A stretch of DNA of 64,000 bases from Demequina sp. NBRC 110055 (GTDB lineage: Bacteria > Actinomycetota > Actinomycetes > Actinomycetales > Demequinaceae). Below are positions 44,623 through 53,525 of this stretch, piece by piece (the first letter of the stretch is position 1; each line of letters opens with the position of its first letter). The stretch covers positions 62,001-126,000 of the forward strand of contig NZ_BBRL01000011.1 of assembly GCF_002090135.1 (NCBI RefSeq). Reading direction: 5' to 3'. Made by a program: the position numbers and the translations under genes. The notes beneath the pieces are model-generated. The model worked only from the letters and a program-made list of their open reading frames with translations, ran no database searches and had not been told where the DNA came from.

Positions 44623-45762
44623 TCAGCGTCCCTTGAAGGCGTCGCGCAGGCGGTGGAACACGCCGCCACCCACCGGCGCGAGGTTGGCCTCGGGCAGTTC
44701 CTCGCCGCGCAGTGCCGCGAGCTGACGCATCAGGTCGGCCTGCTCGTCGGTGAGATCGGTGGGCGTGTGGACGTCGAGTTGCACGATGAGGTCGCCGCGT
44801 CCCGCGCGCTGCAGGCGTCCCACGCCCAAGCCCTTGAGCTTAACGGACGAGCCCGCGTGGGTGCCCGGGCGGACCTCGACGGGCTGCTCGCCGTCGAACG
44901 TGTCGACCATCATCGTGGCGCCCAGCGCGGCCGCGGTCATCGGCACCTCGAGGGTGCAGTGCAGGTCGTCGCCGCGACGCTCGAACACCTCGTCGCGCTT
45001 CTCGCGGATCTCGACGTAGAGGTCGCCCTTCTGGCCGCCCGCGACTCCGGCGTCACCGCGGCCGGCGAGGCGGATGCGGGTCCCGGTCTCGACACCGGCG
45101 GGGATGTCCACCTTGACCGTGTGGCGCGAGTGGGTCCGGCCCTGGCCCGAGCAGTCGCCGCACGGGGAGGGGATGGTGGTGCCGTAACCGCCGCAGGCGG
45201 GGCACGGTGAGGTGGTCATGACGTTGCCTAGCAGCGAGCGAGCCATGCGCTGCACCACGCCCTGGCCGTTGCACTGGCGGCACTGCTGAGGCTCGGTGCC
45301 CGGTGCGCAGCACGAGCCGTGACACGTGGTGCACACGTCCGCCAGGTCTACCTGCACCTCACGGCTGACGCCGAACACGGCCTCCTTGAGGCTGATGGTG
45401 GCTTGGACCAGGGTGTCGCCGCCGCGCTGAGTGCGCGAGGCCGGGCCACGCTGCTGCTGACCGCCGAACGGGCTGCCCCCGCCGCCGAAGAACTGCTCGA
45501 AGATGTCCTCGAAGCCGAAGCCCTGCGGGCCGCCCTGGGCTCCGGCGTGGCCGCCGCGCGGGTCCACGCCGCGGTCGTACTGGGCGCGCTTGTCGGCGTT
45601 GCCGAGCACCTCGTACGCGGCAGCGACTTCCTTGAAACGCTCCTCGTTACCGGTCTCGGCGACGTCGGGGTGCAGCTCACGGGCGAGCTTGCGGTAGGCC
45701 TTCTTGATGTCCGCCTCGGAGGCGTCCCTGGTGAGCCCCAGGGTGGCGTAGTAATCGTTCAC
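44623..45762 (-). CDS. dnaJ: Chaperone DnaJ (DnaJ2 type)
   Basis: 379 aa Hsp40 co-chaperone of DnaK. J domain with the HPD motif (ARELHPDVAETG), Gly/Phe-rich region (residues about 70-110), then four zinc motifs: CTTCHGSC, CRQCNGQG, CPACGGYG, CGDCSGQG. The first ends in Cys where Gly is usual. Two beta-barrel client domains follow. The start overlaps the hrcA stop by 4 bases, the usual hrcA-dnaJ2 operon under CIRCE control. Confidence 0.96.
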   Translation of the reverse strand: MNDYYATLGLTRDASEADIKKAYRKLARELHPDVAETGNEERFKEVAAAYEVLGNADKRAQYDRGVDPRGGHAGAQGGPQGFGFEDIFEQFFGGGGSPFGGQQQRGPASRTQRGGDTLVQATISLKEAVFGVSREVQVDLADVCTTCHGSCCAPGTEPQQCRQCNGQGVVQRMARSLLGNVMTTSPCPACGGYGTTIPSPCGDCSGQGRTHSRHTVKVDIPAGVETGTRIRLAGRGDAGVAGGQKGDLYVEIREKRDEVFERRGDDLHCTLEVPMTAAALGATMMVDTFDGEQPVEVRPGTHAGSSVKLKGLGVGRLQRAGRGDLIVQLDVHTPTDLTDEQADLMRQLAALRGEELPEANLAPVGGGVFHRLRDAFKGR

Positions 45763-46775
45763 TCGTTCTCCACGACTCTCGACAAGTAACGGGCGACGGC
45801 ACGCACGGCGGCCATCGTCCCTGGATAATCCATACGGGTGGGACCGAGGGCGCCCAGCAGTGACGACGTCTCCCCGGTCGGGCCGTAGCCCGCCGCGACG
45901 ATCGACGTGCGCGCGAGCGCCTCGGAGTTGGTCTCGGCGCCGATGCGTACGGCCACGTCCTGGCCCGCACCGGTCATCTCGTGCAACAGTCTCAGCAGCA
46001 CGACTTGTTCCTCGAGCGCGTCGAGGATCGAGCCGATCGCGTCGGACTCGAAGTCGGCGCCGGCCCGCGCCAGGTTGGATGTGCCGGCGAACACGACCCT
46101 ACGGACGGTGCCGCCCTTCGCGGCGGCCACCACTGCATCGGCCACCGCCGCCGCCCAGATGGGCTGGCCCGGTCGGGCCACCCATCGCGCGAGCGACTCG
46201 ATCAGCGGCGCGGGAGTGAGACCCACGGCCGCCTCATTGAGGTCGCGCGCGACGATCTCGAACTCGTCGTCGCCCGGCTCCATCCCGAGCGCGACGGTGG
46301 ACTGCTCCACCCGGGCATCGGCCGACACCACCACGACGAGCGCGCGGTCGGTGCCGATGCGCACCAGCTCGACGCGGCGCACGGCAGACTCGCGCAGGCT
46401 CGGGTACTGGACGACGGCGACCTGACGCGTGAGCTGGCTGAGCAGGCGCACGGAGCGCTCCACCACGTCATTGAGGTCGACGGCGTCCGACAGGAAGGTA
46501 CGAATCGCGCGCCGGTGCGGATCCTGGAGCGCCTGGCCCGCGACGTGGTCCACGAAGGAGCGGTAGCCGGCGTCCGTGGGAATGCGACCGGCCGAGGTGT
46601 GGGGCTGCGCAATGAGCCCCTCCTCCTCGAGAATCGCCATGTCATTGCGAATCGTGGCGGGGCTGACTCCTAGGTGGCTTGCATCGGCAAGCGCCCTCGA
46701 GCCCACCGGCTCCGAGGTGGACACGTAGCCCTCCACGATCGCGTGCAGGACGGCGCGGCGACGGTCCTCGCTCAT
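45759..46775 (-). CDS. hrcA: Heat-inducible transcription repressor HrcA
   Basis: 338 aa from ATG 46775 (GGGAGG 6 bases upstream). The winged helix (RRRAVLHAIVEGYVSTSEPVGSRAL; LGVSPATIRNDMAILEEEGLIAQPHTSAGRIPTDAGYR) is followed by a GAF-like dimer domain. It represses chaperone genes by binding CIRCE and is inactivated on heat shock. A CIRCE copy lies just ahead of it, so it controls itself and dnaJ. Confidence 0.95.
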   Translation of the reverse strand: MSEDRRRAVLHAIVEGYVSTSEPVGSRALADASHLGVSPATIRNDMAILEEEGLIAQPHTSAGRIPTDAGYRSFVDHVAGQALQDPHRRAIRTFLSDAVDLNDVVERSVRLLSQLTRQVAVVQYPSLRESAVRRVELVRIGTDRALVVVVSADARVEQSTVALGMEPGDDEFEIVARDLNEAAVGLTPAPLIESLARWVARPGQPIWAAAVADAVVAAAKGGTVRRVVFAGTSNLARAGADFESDAIGSILDALEEQVVLLRLLHEMTGAGQDVAVRIGAETNSEALARTSIVAAGYGPTGETSSLLGALGPTRMDYPGTMAAVRAVARYLSRVVENE

Positions 46776-46796
46776 GCAATCCCTCCCGTAGGTCTT

Positions 46797-46823
46797 CTGG
46801 CACTCGCAGGGTTCGAGTGCTAA
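46797..46823 (-). promoter_or_regulatory. CIRCE operator before hrcA-dnaJ
   Basis: On the minus strand TTAGCACTC-N9-GAGTGCCAG, one arm perfect and the other with two changes from GAGTGCTAA. It lies 22 bases before the hrcA start. A -10-like TAGGAT (46823-46828) touches its upstream edge, so bound HrcA would block transcription. Confidence 0.92.
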
Positions 46824-46870
46824 TCCTAACGCGCGGGTGCGACAGGTAGCGTGAGCACGGGAGGTGGGGC

Positions 46871-47224
46871 ATGAGTGAGGGGACACGACGCAGCGAGATG
46901 GCTGCCGCCGCGTGGGCGCAGCTCGGAGCGGCGATCGGGCCGGTGGTGCCGTGGGCGATCTGGCTGTCGCAACGGCGCCGGTCGGTCTGGGCCGCGCGTC
47001 AGGCGGCCGCGGCGACCAACTTCGGCATGCTCGTCCTCGTCGTATTCGTTGCGGCGAGTCTTGTCAGAGTTTTCGTGCCGCTGGTCGGGTTTGTCGGTAC
47101 ATTGGCACAGTTGGCGGTCGTCGTGGTGTCGCTTTCGCTGGGGATCCAGGGCTTTCGAGCGGTACGCGGGGGTTTGCCGGCGACGTATCCCTACGACATC
47201 AAGGTTGTGAGACGCCATGACTGA
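46871..47224 (+). CDS. DUF4870-like small membrane protein 1
   Basis: 117 aa. Two to three hydrophobic segments (AAWAQLGAAIGPVVPWAIWL; FGMLVLVVFVAASLVRVFVPLVGFVGTLAQLAVVVVSLSLG), with the family-style WAARQAAAATNFGM and YPYDIKVVRR ending. The first of four related genes in a row; the most diverged and the most basic. Its last codons overlap the next start by 8 bases. Function of DUF4870 (Tic20-like fold) unknown. Confidence 0.8.
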   Translation: MSEGTRRSEMAAAAWAQLGAAIGPVVPWAIWLSQRRRSVWAARQAAAATNFGMLVLVVFVAASLVRVFVPLVGFVGTLAQLAVVVVSLSLGIQGFRAVRGGLPATYPYDIKVVRRHD

Positions 47225-47603
47225 CAGCACCACACCTCCCCCGCCGCCAAGCCAACCCGCAGGGGGCGCATCCGGGGGCTCGAATGCCAACCTGATGCCC
47301 GCCCTCGCCCACCTCACCACGCCGCTGGGCTTCCTGTTGCCGCTGATCTTCTGGCTCGTGGGCAAGGACCAATCCTCGTTTGCCGATTCCGAGGGCAAGG
47401 CCGCGCTGAACTTCGGCATCGTTGTCACCATCGGCTACGTGATCTCGGCCGTGATCGGCTTCATCCCGATCATCGGGCTGCTGTCCCTGCTGATCAACCT
47501 CGCGATCTTCGTGGTCGCGCTCATCTTCGGCCTCCAGGGCTTCCAGGCGGCGCAGAAGGGCCAGTCGTACCGCTACCCCTTCACGCTTGACCTCGTGAAG
47601 TAG
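47217..47603 (+). CDS. DUF4870 membrane protein 2
   Basis: 128 aa. A Pro/Gly-rich cytoplasmic N-terminus (TTPPPPPSQPAGG) is followed by LMPALAHLTTPLGFLLPLIFWLVGKDQSSFADSEGKAALNFGI, two more helices and YRYPFTLDLVK, all DUF4870 hallmarks. Very similar to the next copy. A strong hairpin follows its stop. Confidence 0.9.
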   Translation: MTDSTTPPPPPSQPAGGASGGSNANLMPALAHLTTPLGFLLPLIFWLVGKDQSSFADSEGKAALNFGIVVTIGYVISAVIGFIPIIGLLSLLINLAIFVVALIFGLQGFQAAQKGQSYRYPFTLDLVK

Positions 47604-47613
47604 GCCACCGCTA

Positions 47614-47655
47614 GCACGTGGCCCCTCGCCTCACTCGAGGCGAGGGGCCACGTGC
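47614..47655. terminator. 18-bp perfect hairpin between DUF4870 genes
   Basis: Arms of 18 bases starting GCACGTGGCCCCTCGCCT, loop CACTCG, 11 bases after the stop at 47603. No T-run. It ends the first two-gene transcript or separates it from the next gene. Confidence 0.75.
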
Positions 47656-47674
47656 ATATGCCAGGCTTATCGCT

Positions 47675-48016
47675 ATGACCGACAACGCCTCCGGCAACCA
47701 GAACCTCATGGCGGTGCTCGCACACGCCACCGTCTTCACGGGCTTCCTCTTTCCCCTGATCTTCTGGCTCATCGGCAAGGACCAGTCATCCTTCGCGGAC
47801 GCCGAGGGTAAGAAGGCGGTGAACTTCGGCATTCTCGTCACCCTCGGATACGTCGCCGCGAGCGTGCTGGGCGCCATCCCGTTCATCGGATGGCTGTCGG
47901 GCATCGTGTCCGCCGCGGTGTTCGTCATCGCGGTGATCTTCGGCGTTCAGGGCGCGGTCACCGCGAACCGCGGCGCCGCGTACCGCTACCCCGTCACGAT
48001 CGACCTCATCAAGTAG
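47675..48016 (+). CDS. DUF4870 membrane protein 3
   Basis: 113 aa from ATG 47675. LMAVLAHATVFTGFLFPLIFWLIGKDQSSFADAEGKKAVNFGI, then IPFIGWLSGIVSAAVFVIAVIFGVQGAV and YRYPVTIDLIK. Closest to copy 2, with near-identical blocks IFWL(V/I)GKDQSSFAD and YRYP, so a recent tandem duplication. Followed by its own hairpin. Confidence 0.9.
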   Translation: MTDNASGNQNLMAVLAHATVFTGFLFPLIFWLIGKDQSSFADAEGKKAVNFGILVTLGYVAASVLGAIPFIGWLSGIVSAAVFVIAVIFGVQGAVTANRGAAYRYPVTIDLIK

Positions 48017-48027
48017 CCCCGGAGCAC

Positions 48028-48059
48028 TCCCTGACTCCTCACCCTGAGGGTGTCAGGGA
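48028..48059. terminator. Hairpin after the third DUF4870 gene
   Basis: Outer arms TCCCTGAC / GTCAGGGA with an inner CACCC-TGA-GGGTG stem, 12 bases after the stop at 48016. Likely terminator. Confidence 0.7.
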
Positions 48060-48116
48060 CACCAATCGATCAGGGGGCCGATGCGCCGGCGGCCCCGCGC
48101 GTGCCAGGCTTGCCTC

Positions 48117-48530
48117 ATGAGCGACAACAGTGTTCCTTCCTACGGCCAGCCCGCGGTCGAGCCGATGCTCGAGTCCGAGGCTCGCCAGTATTCGTTGCTG
48201 ATCCATCTCATCGCCGCCATCGCGGTGGTGCTCTCGGCCGGGTTCCTCGGCTTTGTTGCGCCGCTGGTGATCTGGCTGATGTTCCGTCAGCGCAGCGCGC
48301 TGGTCGACTTCCACGGCAAGCAGCAGCTCAACCTGCAGATCACGGTGTTGCTCGGCGGGCTCGCGGCGATGCTCGTCGGACTCGCGCTGTTCGGCGTGGG
48401 GATCTTCGTCACCCTGCCGCTGTACTTCGCGTACTGGGTCTACTCGATCGTGATCTCGTTCATCGCGGCAAGCAAGGCCAATAGCGGCCTGTACTACCCG
48501 ATCCGCTTCGCGATCCCGTTCCTCAAGTAA
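48117..48530 (+). CDS. DUF4870 membrane protein 4
   Basis: 137 aa from ATG 48117. SEARQYSLLIHLIAAIAVVLSAGFLGFVAPLVIWLMFRQRSALVDFHGKQQLNLQITVLL is the family core, with a third helix and YYPIRFAIPFLK at the end. More distant from copies 2 and 3. Its end overlaps hemW (opposite strand) by 8 bases. Confidence 0.88.
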   Translation: MSDNSVPSYGQPAVEPMLESEARQYSLLIHLIAAIAVVLSAGFLGFVAPLVIWLMFRQRSALVDFHGKQQLNLQITVLLGGLAAMLVGLALFGVGIFVTLPLYFAYWVYSIVISFIAASKANSGLYYPIRFAIPFLK

Positions 48531-49722
48531 GCAGCCGCACCGCAGCATCGGCCAGCAGGCGGCCGCGCAGCGTGAGACGGAGGACCCCGGCGATCGCGGC
48601 GCGGCCGTCGAGCACGCCGTCGGCCACGAGCGAGGCGATCTGGCCGGGCCGCGGTTCCGGGAGGTCCGCGACCGGCATCCCGTCCACTAGGCGCAGGCGC
48701 AGCATCACGGACTCGAGCGCGAGGTCGGAAGCGGTCAGCGGTTCACGCTCCGCGGCCGGGTCCTCTCCGGCCGCCAGCCTGGCGGCGTAGGCACGAGGAA
48801 GCTTCACGTTCCACCACCGCTCGGCGCCGTGCTCCGTGCCGTCGGCGTCGGTGCGCGGCCCGAGGTAGCTGTGCGCGCCCGGGCCGACCCCCCACCAGTC
48901 CTGGCTCGTCCAGTACGCGACGTTGTGGCGGCAGCGCTGGCCGGGCTCGCGCGCCCAGTTCGACACCTCGTACCAGGCGAAACCGGCGGCGGCCAGGCGC
49001 TCGTCGGCGGCCTCGTACATGTCCGCCTGCGTGTCGAGGTCGACGGCCTCGATCTCTCCGCGCTTCAGTTGACGTCCCATACGTGTGCCGGGCTCGATGA
49101 CGAGCGCGTAGGCGCTGATGTGGTCGGGCTCGAGCGCGATGGCGGCGTCGAGGCTCGCATGCCAATCCGCGAGAGACTCCCCCGGCGTGCCGTAGATGAG
49201 GTCAAGGCTGACCGCGAGGCCCGCCTCGCGCGCCCACGTCACAGCGCGGCCCACGTTCTCGGGCCGGTGCGTGCGTTCGAGGGTGGCGAGCACGTGAGGG
49301 ACCGCCGACTGCATCCCGAATGACACCCTGGTGAAGCCGGCCTGCGCGAGCATGGTGAGCGACTCGCGCGTCACGGAGTCGGGGTTGGCCTCGGTGGTGA
49401 CTTCGGCATCGGCCGTCAGCCCCCACGTGTCACGGACGCCGTCGAGCATGGCGACCAGGGCCGCGGGGTCTAGCATGGTGGGCGTGCCGCCGCCGAAGAA
49501 CACGGTGCGGGCCGGACGCGGGTCGCCCGCCATCGCCCGACGGGCCGTCCCCATCTCCGCGAGGGCGGCCCCCACGTAGTCGTCGCGCGAGGAGAACTCT
49601 CCCTCGCCCGGCGCATACGTGTTGAAGTCGCAGTAGCCGCAGCGCACGGCGCAGAACGGCACGTGGATGTAGACGCCGAAGTCACGCTCTGGCGCTGCCA
49701 CGGGGTGCGCCGCGTCCGCCAC
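48523..49722 (-). CDS. hemW: Radical SAM heme chaperone HemW
   Basis: 399 aa. Radical SAM cluster motif CAVRCGYCDF (C-x3-C-x2-C) after GVYIHVPF; TVFFGGGTPTMLDP is the SAM-binding GGGTP; a HemN-type C-terminal domain follows. Sequences of this kind are often labelled coproporphyrinogen oxidase, but the short form with CxxxCxxC-F is HemW, which inserts heme into respiratory enzymes. Two bases separate its start from the lepA stop, the usual lepA-hemW pair. Confidence 0.92.
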   Translation of the reverse strand: MADAAHPVAAPERDFGVYIHVPFCAVRCGYCDFNTYAPGEGEFSSRDDYVGAALAEMGTARRAMAGDPRPARTVFFGGGTPTMLDPAALVAMLDGVRDTWGLTADAEVTTEANPDSVTRESLTMLAQAGFTRVSFGMQSAVPHVLATLERTHRPENVGRAVTWAREAGLAVSLDLIYGTPGESLADWHASLDAAIALEPDHISAYALVIEPGTRMGRQLKRGEIEAVDLDTQADMYEAADERLAAAGFAWYEVSNWAREPGQRCRHNVAYWTSQDWWGVGPGAHSYLGPRTDADGTEHGAERWWNVKLPRAYAARLAAGEDPAAEREPLTASDLALESVMLRLRLVDGMPVADLPEPRPGQIASLVADGVLDGRAAIAGVLRLTLRGRLLADAAVRLLT

Positions 49723-49724
49723 CG

Positions 49725-51590
49725 TTACTTCTTCTTACCCTTGTCCGAGCCGTCGTCGGAGGTGCTGAGAGCGGCGATGAACGCCTCGGGCGGCACCTCG
49801 ACCGAACCGATGTTCTTCATGCGCTTCTTACCGGCCTTCTGCTTCTCGAGCAGCTTGCGCTTACGCGAGATGTCGCCGCCGTAGCACTTGGCGAGGACGT
49901 CCTTGCGGATGGCACGGATGGTCTCGCGCGCGATGATCCTGGCGCCGATGGCGGCCTGGACCGGAATCTCGAACTGCTGACGATCAATCAGATCCTTGAG
50001 CTTGCCGACCATACCGACGCCGTACTTGTAGGCGGCGTCCTTGTGGACGACCGCAGAGAACGCGTCGACGGTCTCTCCCTGGAGCAGGATGTCGACCTTC
50101 ACGAGGTCAGCGGCCTGGTCGCCATCGGGCTCGTAGTCGAGCGAGCCGTAGCCGCGGGTGCGGGACTTGAGCTGGTCGAAGAAGTCGAAGACGACCTCGG
50201 CGAGAGGCAGCGTGTAGTGCATCTCCACGCGCGTCTCGGACAGGTAGTTCATGGTGCCCATCACGCCGCGGCGCTCCTGGCACAGCTCCATCACGGTGCC
50301 GATGAACTCGCTGGGTACCAGGATCGATGCCTTCACCACCGGCTCGCGCACCTCGGCGATCTTGCCGCCGGGGAACTCCGAGGGGTTGGTGACGGTGTGG
50401 ATCTTGCCGTCCTCCATCTGGACCTCGTAGACCACGTTCGGGGCGGTCGAGATGAGGTCGAGGCCGAACTCGCGCTCGAGGCGATCGCGGACGATCTCGA
50501 GGTGCAATAGGCCCAAGTAGCCGCAGCGGAAACCGAAGCCGAGCGCCACCGAGCTTTCGGGCTCGTACACGAGCGCGGCATCGTTCAGCTGCAACTTGTC
50601 GAGCGCGTCGCGCAGCACCGGGAAGTCCGCGCCGTCGAGCGGGAACAGGCCCGAGTAGACCATCGGCTTCGGGTCGCGGTAGCCGCCGAGCGACTGCTCA
50701 GCGCGGCGCGCCGCGGTCGTGACGGTGTCACCCACCTTCGACAGGCGCACGTCCTTCACGCCCGTGATGAGGTAGCCCACCTCGCCCACGCCCAGGCCCT
50801 TCGTGGGCGTCGGTTCGGGGCTGATCACGCCAATCTCGAGCAGGTCGTGGGTCGCGAGCGTCGACATCATGGCGATCTTCTCGCGCGGCTTCAGCGCTCC
50901 GTCGACCACGCGCACGTAGGTCACGACTCCGCGATACGTGTCGTAGACGGAGTCGAAGATCATGGCCCGCGTGGGGGCGGCGGCGTCGCCCACGGGCGCG
51001 GGAATGTCGCGCACCACGCGGTCGAGCAGTTCGGGCACGCCTACGCCGGTCTTGCCCGAGACCCGCAGCACGTCCTCGGGCTCGCAACCGATGAGCTGGG
51101 CGAGCTCCGCCGCGTAACGCTCGGGGTCGGCGGAGGGCAGGTCGATCTTGTTGAGCACCGGGATGATGGTGAGGTCGTTCTCCATCGCGAGGTACAGATT
51201 CGCAAGCGTCTGCGCCTCGATGCCCTGGGCGGCGTCGACGAGGAGGATCGCGCCCTCGCACGCCGCGAGCGAGCGCGACACCTCGTAGGTGAAGTCGACG
51301 TGGCCGGGGGTGTCGATCATGTTGAGCGCGTGAGGCGTGCCGTCGACCTCCCACGGCATACGCACCGCCTGCGACTTGATGGTGATGCCGCGCTCACGTT
51401 CGATGTCCATGCGGTCCAGATACTGGGCCTTCTGCAGGCGCTCCTCAAGCACTCCGGTGATGCCCAGCATGCGGTCGGCCAGTGTCGACTTGCCGTGGTC
51501 GATGTGAGCGATGATGCAGAAGTTGCGGATCAGCTCGGGGGCGGTCGCCGCAGGCTCGATGCGGGTCGCGGATGACGCAGCTGGTGACAC
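49725..51590 (-). CDS. lepA: Elongation factor 4 (LepA)
   Basis: About 621 aa from GTG 51590, which suits the family N-terminus; a frame 13 codons longer (51629) is less likely. GTPase with [17 protein letters not shown] (G1), DTPGHVDF (G3) and NKIDLP (G4), then EF-G-like domains and a Lys-rich LepA C-terminus ([24 protein letters not shown]). It back-translocates stalled ribosomes and assists initiation. Followed by hemW. Confidence 0.96.
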   Translation of the reverse strand: MSPAASSATRIEPAATAPELIRNFCIIAHIDHGKSTLADRMLGITGVLEERLQKAQYLDRMDIERERGITIKSQAVRMPWEVDGTPHALNMIDTPGHVDFTYEVSRSLAACEGAILLVDAAQGIEAQTLANLYLAMENDLTIIPVLNKIDLPSADPERYAAELAQLIGCEPEDVLRVSGKTGVGVPELLDRVVRDIPAPVGDAAAPTRAMIFDSVYDTYRGVVTYVRVVDGALKPREKIAMMSTLATHDLLEIGVISPEPTPTKGLGVGEVGYLITGVKDVRLSKVGDTVTTAARRAEQSLGGYRDPKPMVYSGLFPLDGADFPVLRDALDKLQLNDAALVYEPESSVALGFGFRCGYLGLLHLEIVRDRLEREFGLDLISTAPNVVYEVQMEDGKIHTVTNPSEFPGGKIAEVREPVVKASILVPSEFIGTVMELCQERRGVMGTMNYLSETRVEMHYTLPLAEVVFDFFDQLKSRTRGYGSLDYEPDGDQAADLVKVDILLQGETVDAFSAVVHKDAAYKYGVGMVGKLKDLIDRQQFEIPVQAAIGARIIARETIRAIRKDVLAKCYGGDISRKRKLLEKQKAGKKRMKNIGSVEVPPEAFIAALSTSDDGSDKGKKK

Positions 51591-51740
51591 GGTGAAGAGT
51601 GTTCCTCGTCTGGGGGAAGGGCAGGACACGCCATTGTCCCACGAGTGACGCGATTCTCATGCGTGGGATAAACGTGCCGATAGACCCCGTGGAGGCAGGG
51701 ACACGTCAGGGCCCCGCCCACAACCTGGGGAGATGCGATC

Positions 51741-53498
51741 GTGAACCACGACGCCGAGGTGTTTGCGGGAACGTTCCGCGACTCACCCCTCGCCATGGCA
51801 GTGCTGGATGCCGATGGACGCCTGCGCGACGCCAATCCCGCCCTGTCGACCCTCCTGGGCCGCCCCCTTGGCTTTCTCGTCGGCACTGCGCTCGGCGCTC
51901 TCGCCCACCCCGACGACCGCGACCAGCACCGACAGATCGTCGCGCACGTCTCGCGGGGCACCGACGAGCGCATCCAGGCGCAGGTGCGCTGCCTCCACGC
52001 GTCCGGTGACACCCTGTGGACGCGCATGACGGTGGCACGCCTGGGCGATGCGACGGGCTCCCTCATCACCTACGTCGAGGATCTCACCGAGGTGCGCCGC
52101 GCCCGCGAACTCGTCGAGCATCACTCCAATTACGACCTGCTCACTGGACTGGCCAACCGCACGCTGCTGCTCGACCGCCTCAGCGTCGCCCTCCAGCGCT
52201 CGGCCGCATCCACGGCCTGTATCTTCCTCGACCTCGACCACTTCAAGATCATCAACGACTCGCTCGGCCATGAGGCGGGCGACCTGCTGCTCGTGGAGAT
52301 CGCGACGCGCCTCCAGGCGGCGGTCCGCCCCGGCGACATCGTCGCGCGACTCGGCGGCGACGAATTCGTGGTGGTCCTCGAGGACATGGACGAAGAAAGC
52401 GCGACGAGCACCATGCGCGCCCTCGTCGCGGCGGTGCGCGAGCCCGTCATGATCGCGACCCACGAGGTCGTGCCCACCGTGTCGGCAGGGGTCTCCGTCG
52501 GCACGCCGCGCACCACCGCCGAAACCCTCGTGCGTGATGCCGACATCGCGATGTCGCGCGCGAAGGCCGCGGGGCGCGATCGCGTCGAGGTGTTCTCGGA
52601 GGAATACCGGGACGACGCATTCGTGCGCCTCTCGATCGAGTCGGAACTGCGCGTGGCGCTGCGGGAAGGTCAGCTCGAGGTCCACTACCAACCGGTCGTC
52701 GACATGGACTCGCGTCAACCGGTCGCCTACGAGGCCCTCGTGCGCTGGCGCCACCCTCAACGCGGCCTGCTCCTGCCGGACTCGTTCATCGAGGTCGGCG
52801 AGGAGGCCAATCTCATCATCCCGTTGGGCGAGTTCGTGCTCGATGAGGCCTGCCACTTCATCGCCTCGCGCCCGTCATTCTCGGGCAAGGTCCTCGTCAA
52901 TGTGTCCACCCGCCAAATCGGCGTCCCCGACCTCACCGGCACCGTCACACGAGCGCTCGCACGCCACGGTGTCGCGCCCTCACGCCTCGCGCTAGAAATC
53001 ACCGAGTCGGGAATGCTCGTGGCGACCCAGGCGGCACTGACCGACCTACGCGGCATCGCGGACCTCGGGGTGGAACTCCTGCTCGACGACTTCGGTACCG
53101 GCTATTCGGCCCTCTCGAGCGTGCTGCGGTCCCCCGTGACGGGCCTGAAGCTCGCGCGCGAATTCACGCTGCGTTTGGGCGACCGGTCCACGGGCGATCG
53201 GATTTCCACGGCCGTCGCGAGCCTCGTCGACAGCCTCGGCATGCACGGCATCATTGAGGGCGTCGAGACCGAGTCTCAGTATCGTCAGGCCCGCGCGCAA
53301 GGCTGGAAGCTTGCCCAAGGCTTCCTCTTCGGCCGGCCGACGCCCGCCGAGCTCATCCCCGGTGCGCTCACGGCGCCGAGGGGGGCCGATGCCGTGGCCA
53401 CCCCCAGCACCGCCGACGCCTTGGGCGGAGCGCTACCCGCGCCACGCTCCGCGGTCGACATCGACCACGACGACGCCCTGCAGGCCACCGCGTGGTGA
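51741..53498 (+). CDS. PAS-GGDEF-EAL protein (cyclic-di-GMP turnover)
   Basis: 585 aa, no membrane segment. PAS domain (residues about 10-120: DSPLAMAVLDADGRLRDANPALSTLLG), GGDEF domain with intact RLGGDEF at 205-209, and EAL domain with EAL at 331-333, Asn in VLVNVSTRQI, Glu in LALEITESG, DDFGTGYSALSS, Lys in TGLKLAREF, and EGVETESQ. Both halves keep their catalytic residues, so the protein may make and break cyclic di-GMP, switched by the PAS sensor. The tail of 50 residues is Ala/Pro/Asp-rich. Monocistronic or with the next gene (27-base gap). Confidence 0.94.
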   Translation: MNHDAEVFAGTFRDSPLAMAVLDADGRLRDANPALSTLLGRPLGFLVGTALGALAHPDDRDQHRQIVAHVSRGTDERIQAQVRCLHASGDTLWTRMTVARLGDATGSLITYVEDLTEVRRARELVEHHSNYDLLTGLANRTLLLDRLSVALQRSAASTACIFLDLDHFKIINDSLGHEAGDLLLVEIATRLQAAVRPGDIVARLGGDEFVVVLEDMDEESATSTMRALVAAVREPVMIATHEVVPTVSAGVSVGTPRTTAETLVRDADIAMSRAKAAGRDRVEVFSEEYRDDAFVRLSIESELRVALREGQLEVHYQPVVDMDSRQPVAYEALVRWRHPQRGLLLPDSFIEVGEEANLIIPLGEFVLDEACHFIASRPSFSGKVLVNVSTRQIGVPDLTGTVTRALARHGVAPSRLALEITESGMLVATQAALTDLRGIADLGVELLLDDFGTGYSALSSVLRSPVTGLKLAREFTLRLGDRSTGDRISTAVASLVDSLGMHGIIEGVETESQYRQARAQGWKLAQGFLFGRPTPAELIPGALTAPRGADAVATPSTADALGGALPAPRSAVDIDHDDALQATAW

Positions 53499-53525
53499 GT
53501 GCGGTCCTCCGTTTAGCCTGAGCGC

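Noticed and set aside
53499-53525. Antitoxin gene for the PemK-like protein
   Set aside because: Only 27 bases lie between the genes; no room for an antitoxin, and none overlaps convincingly.
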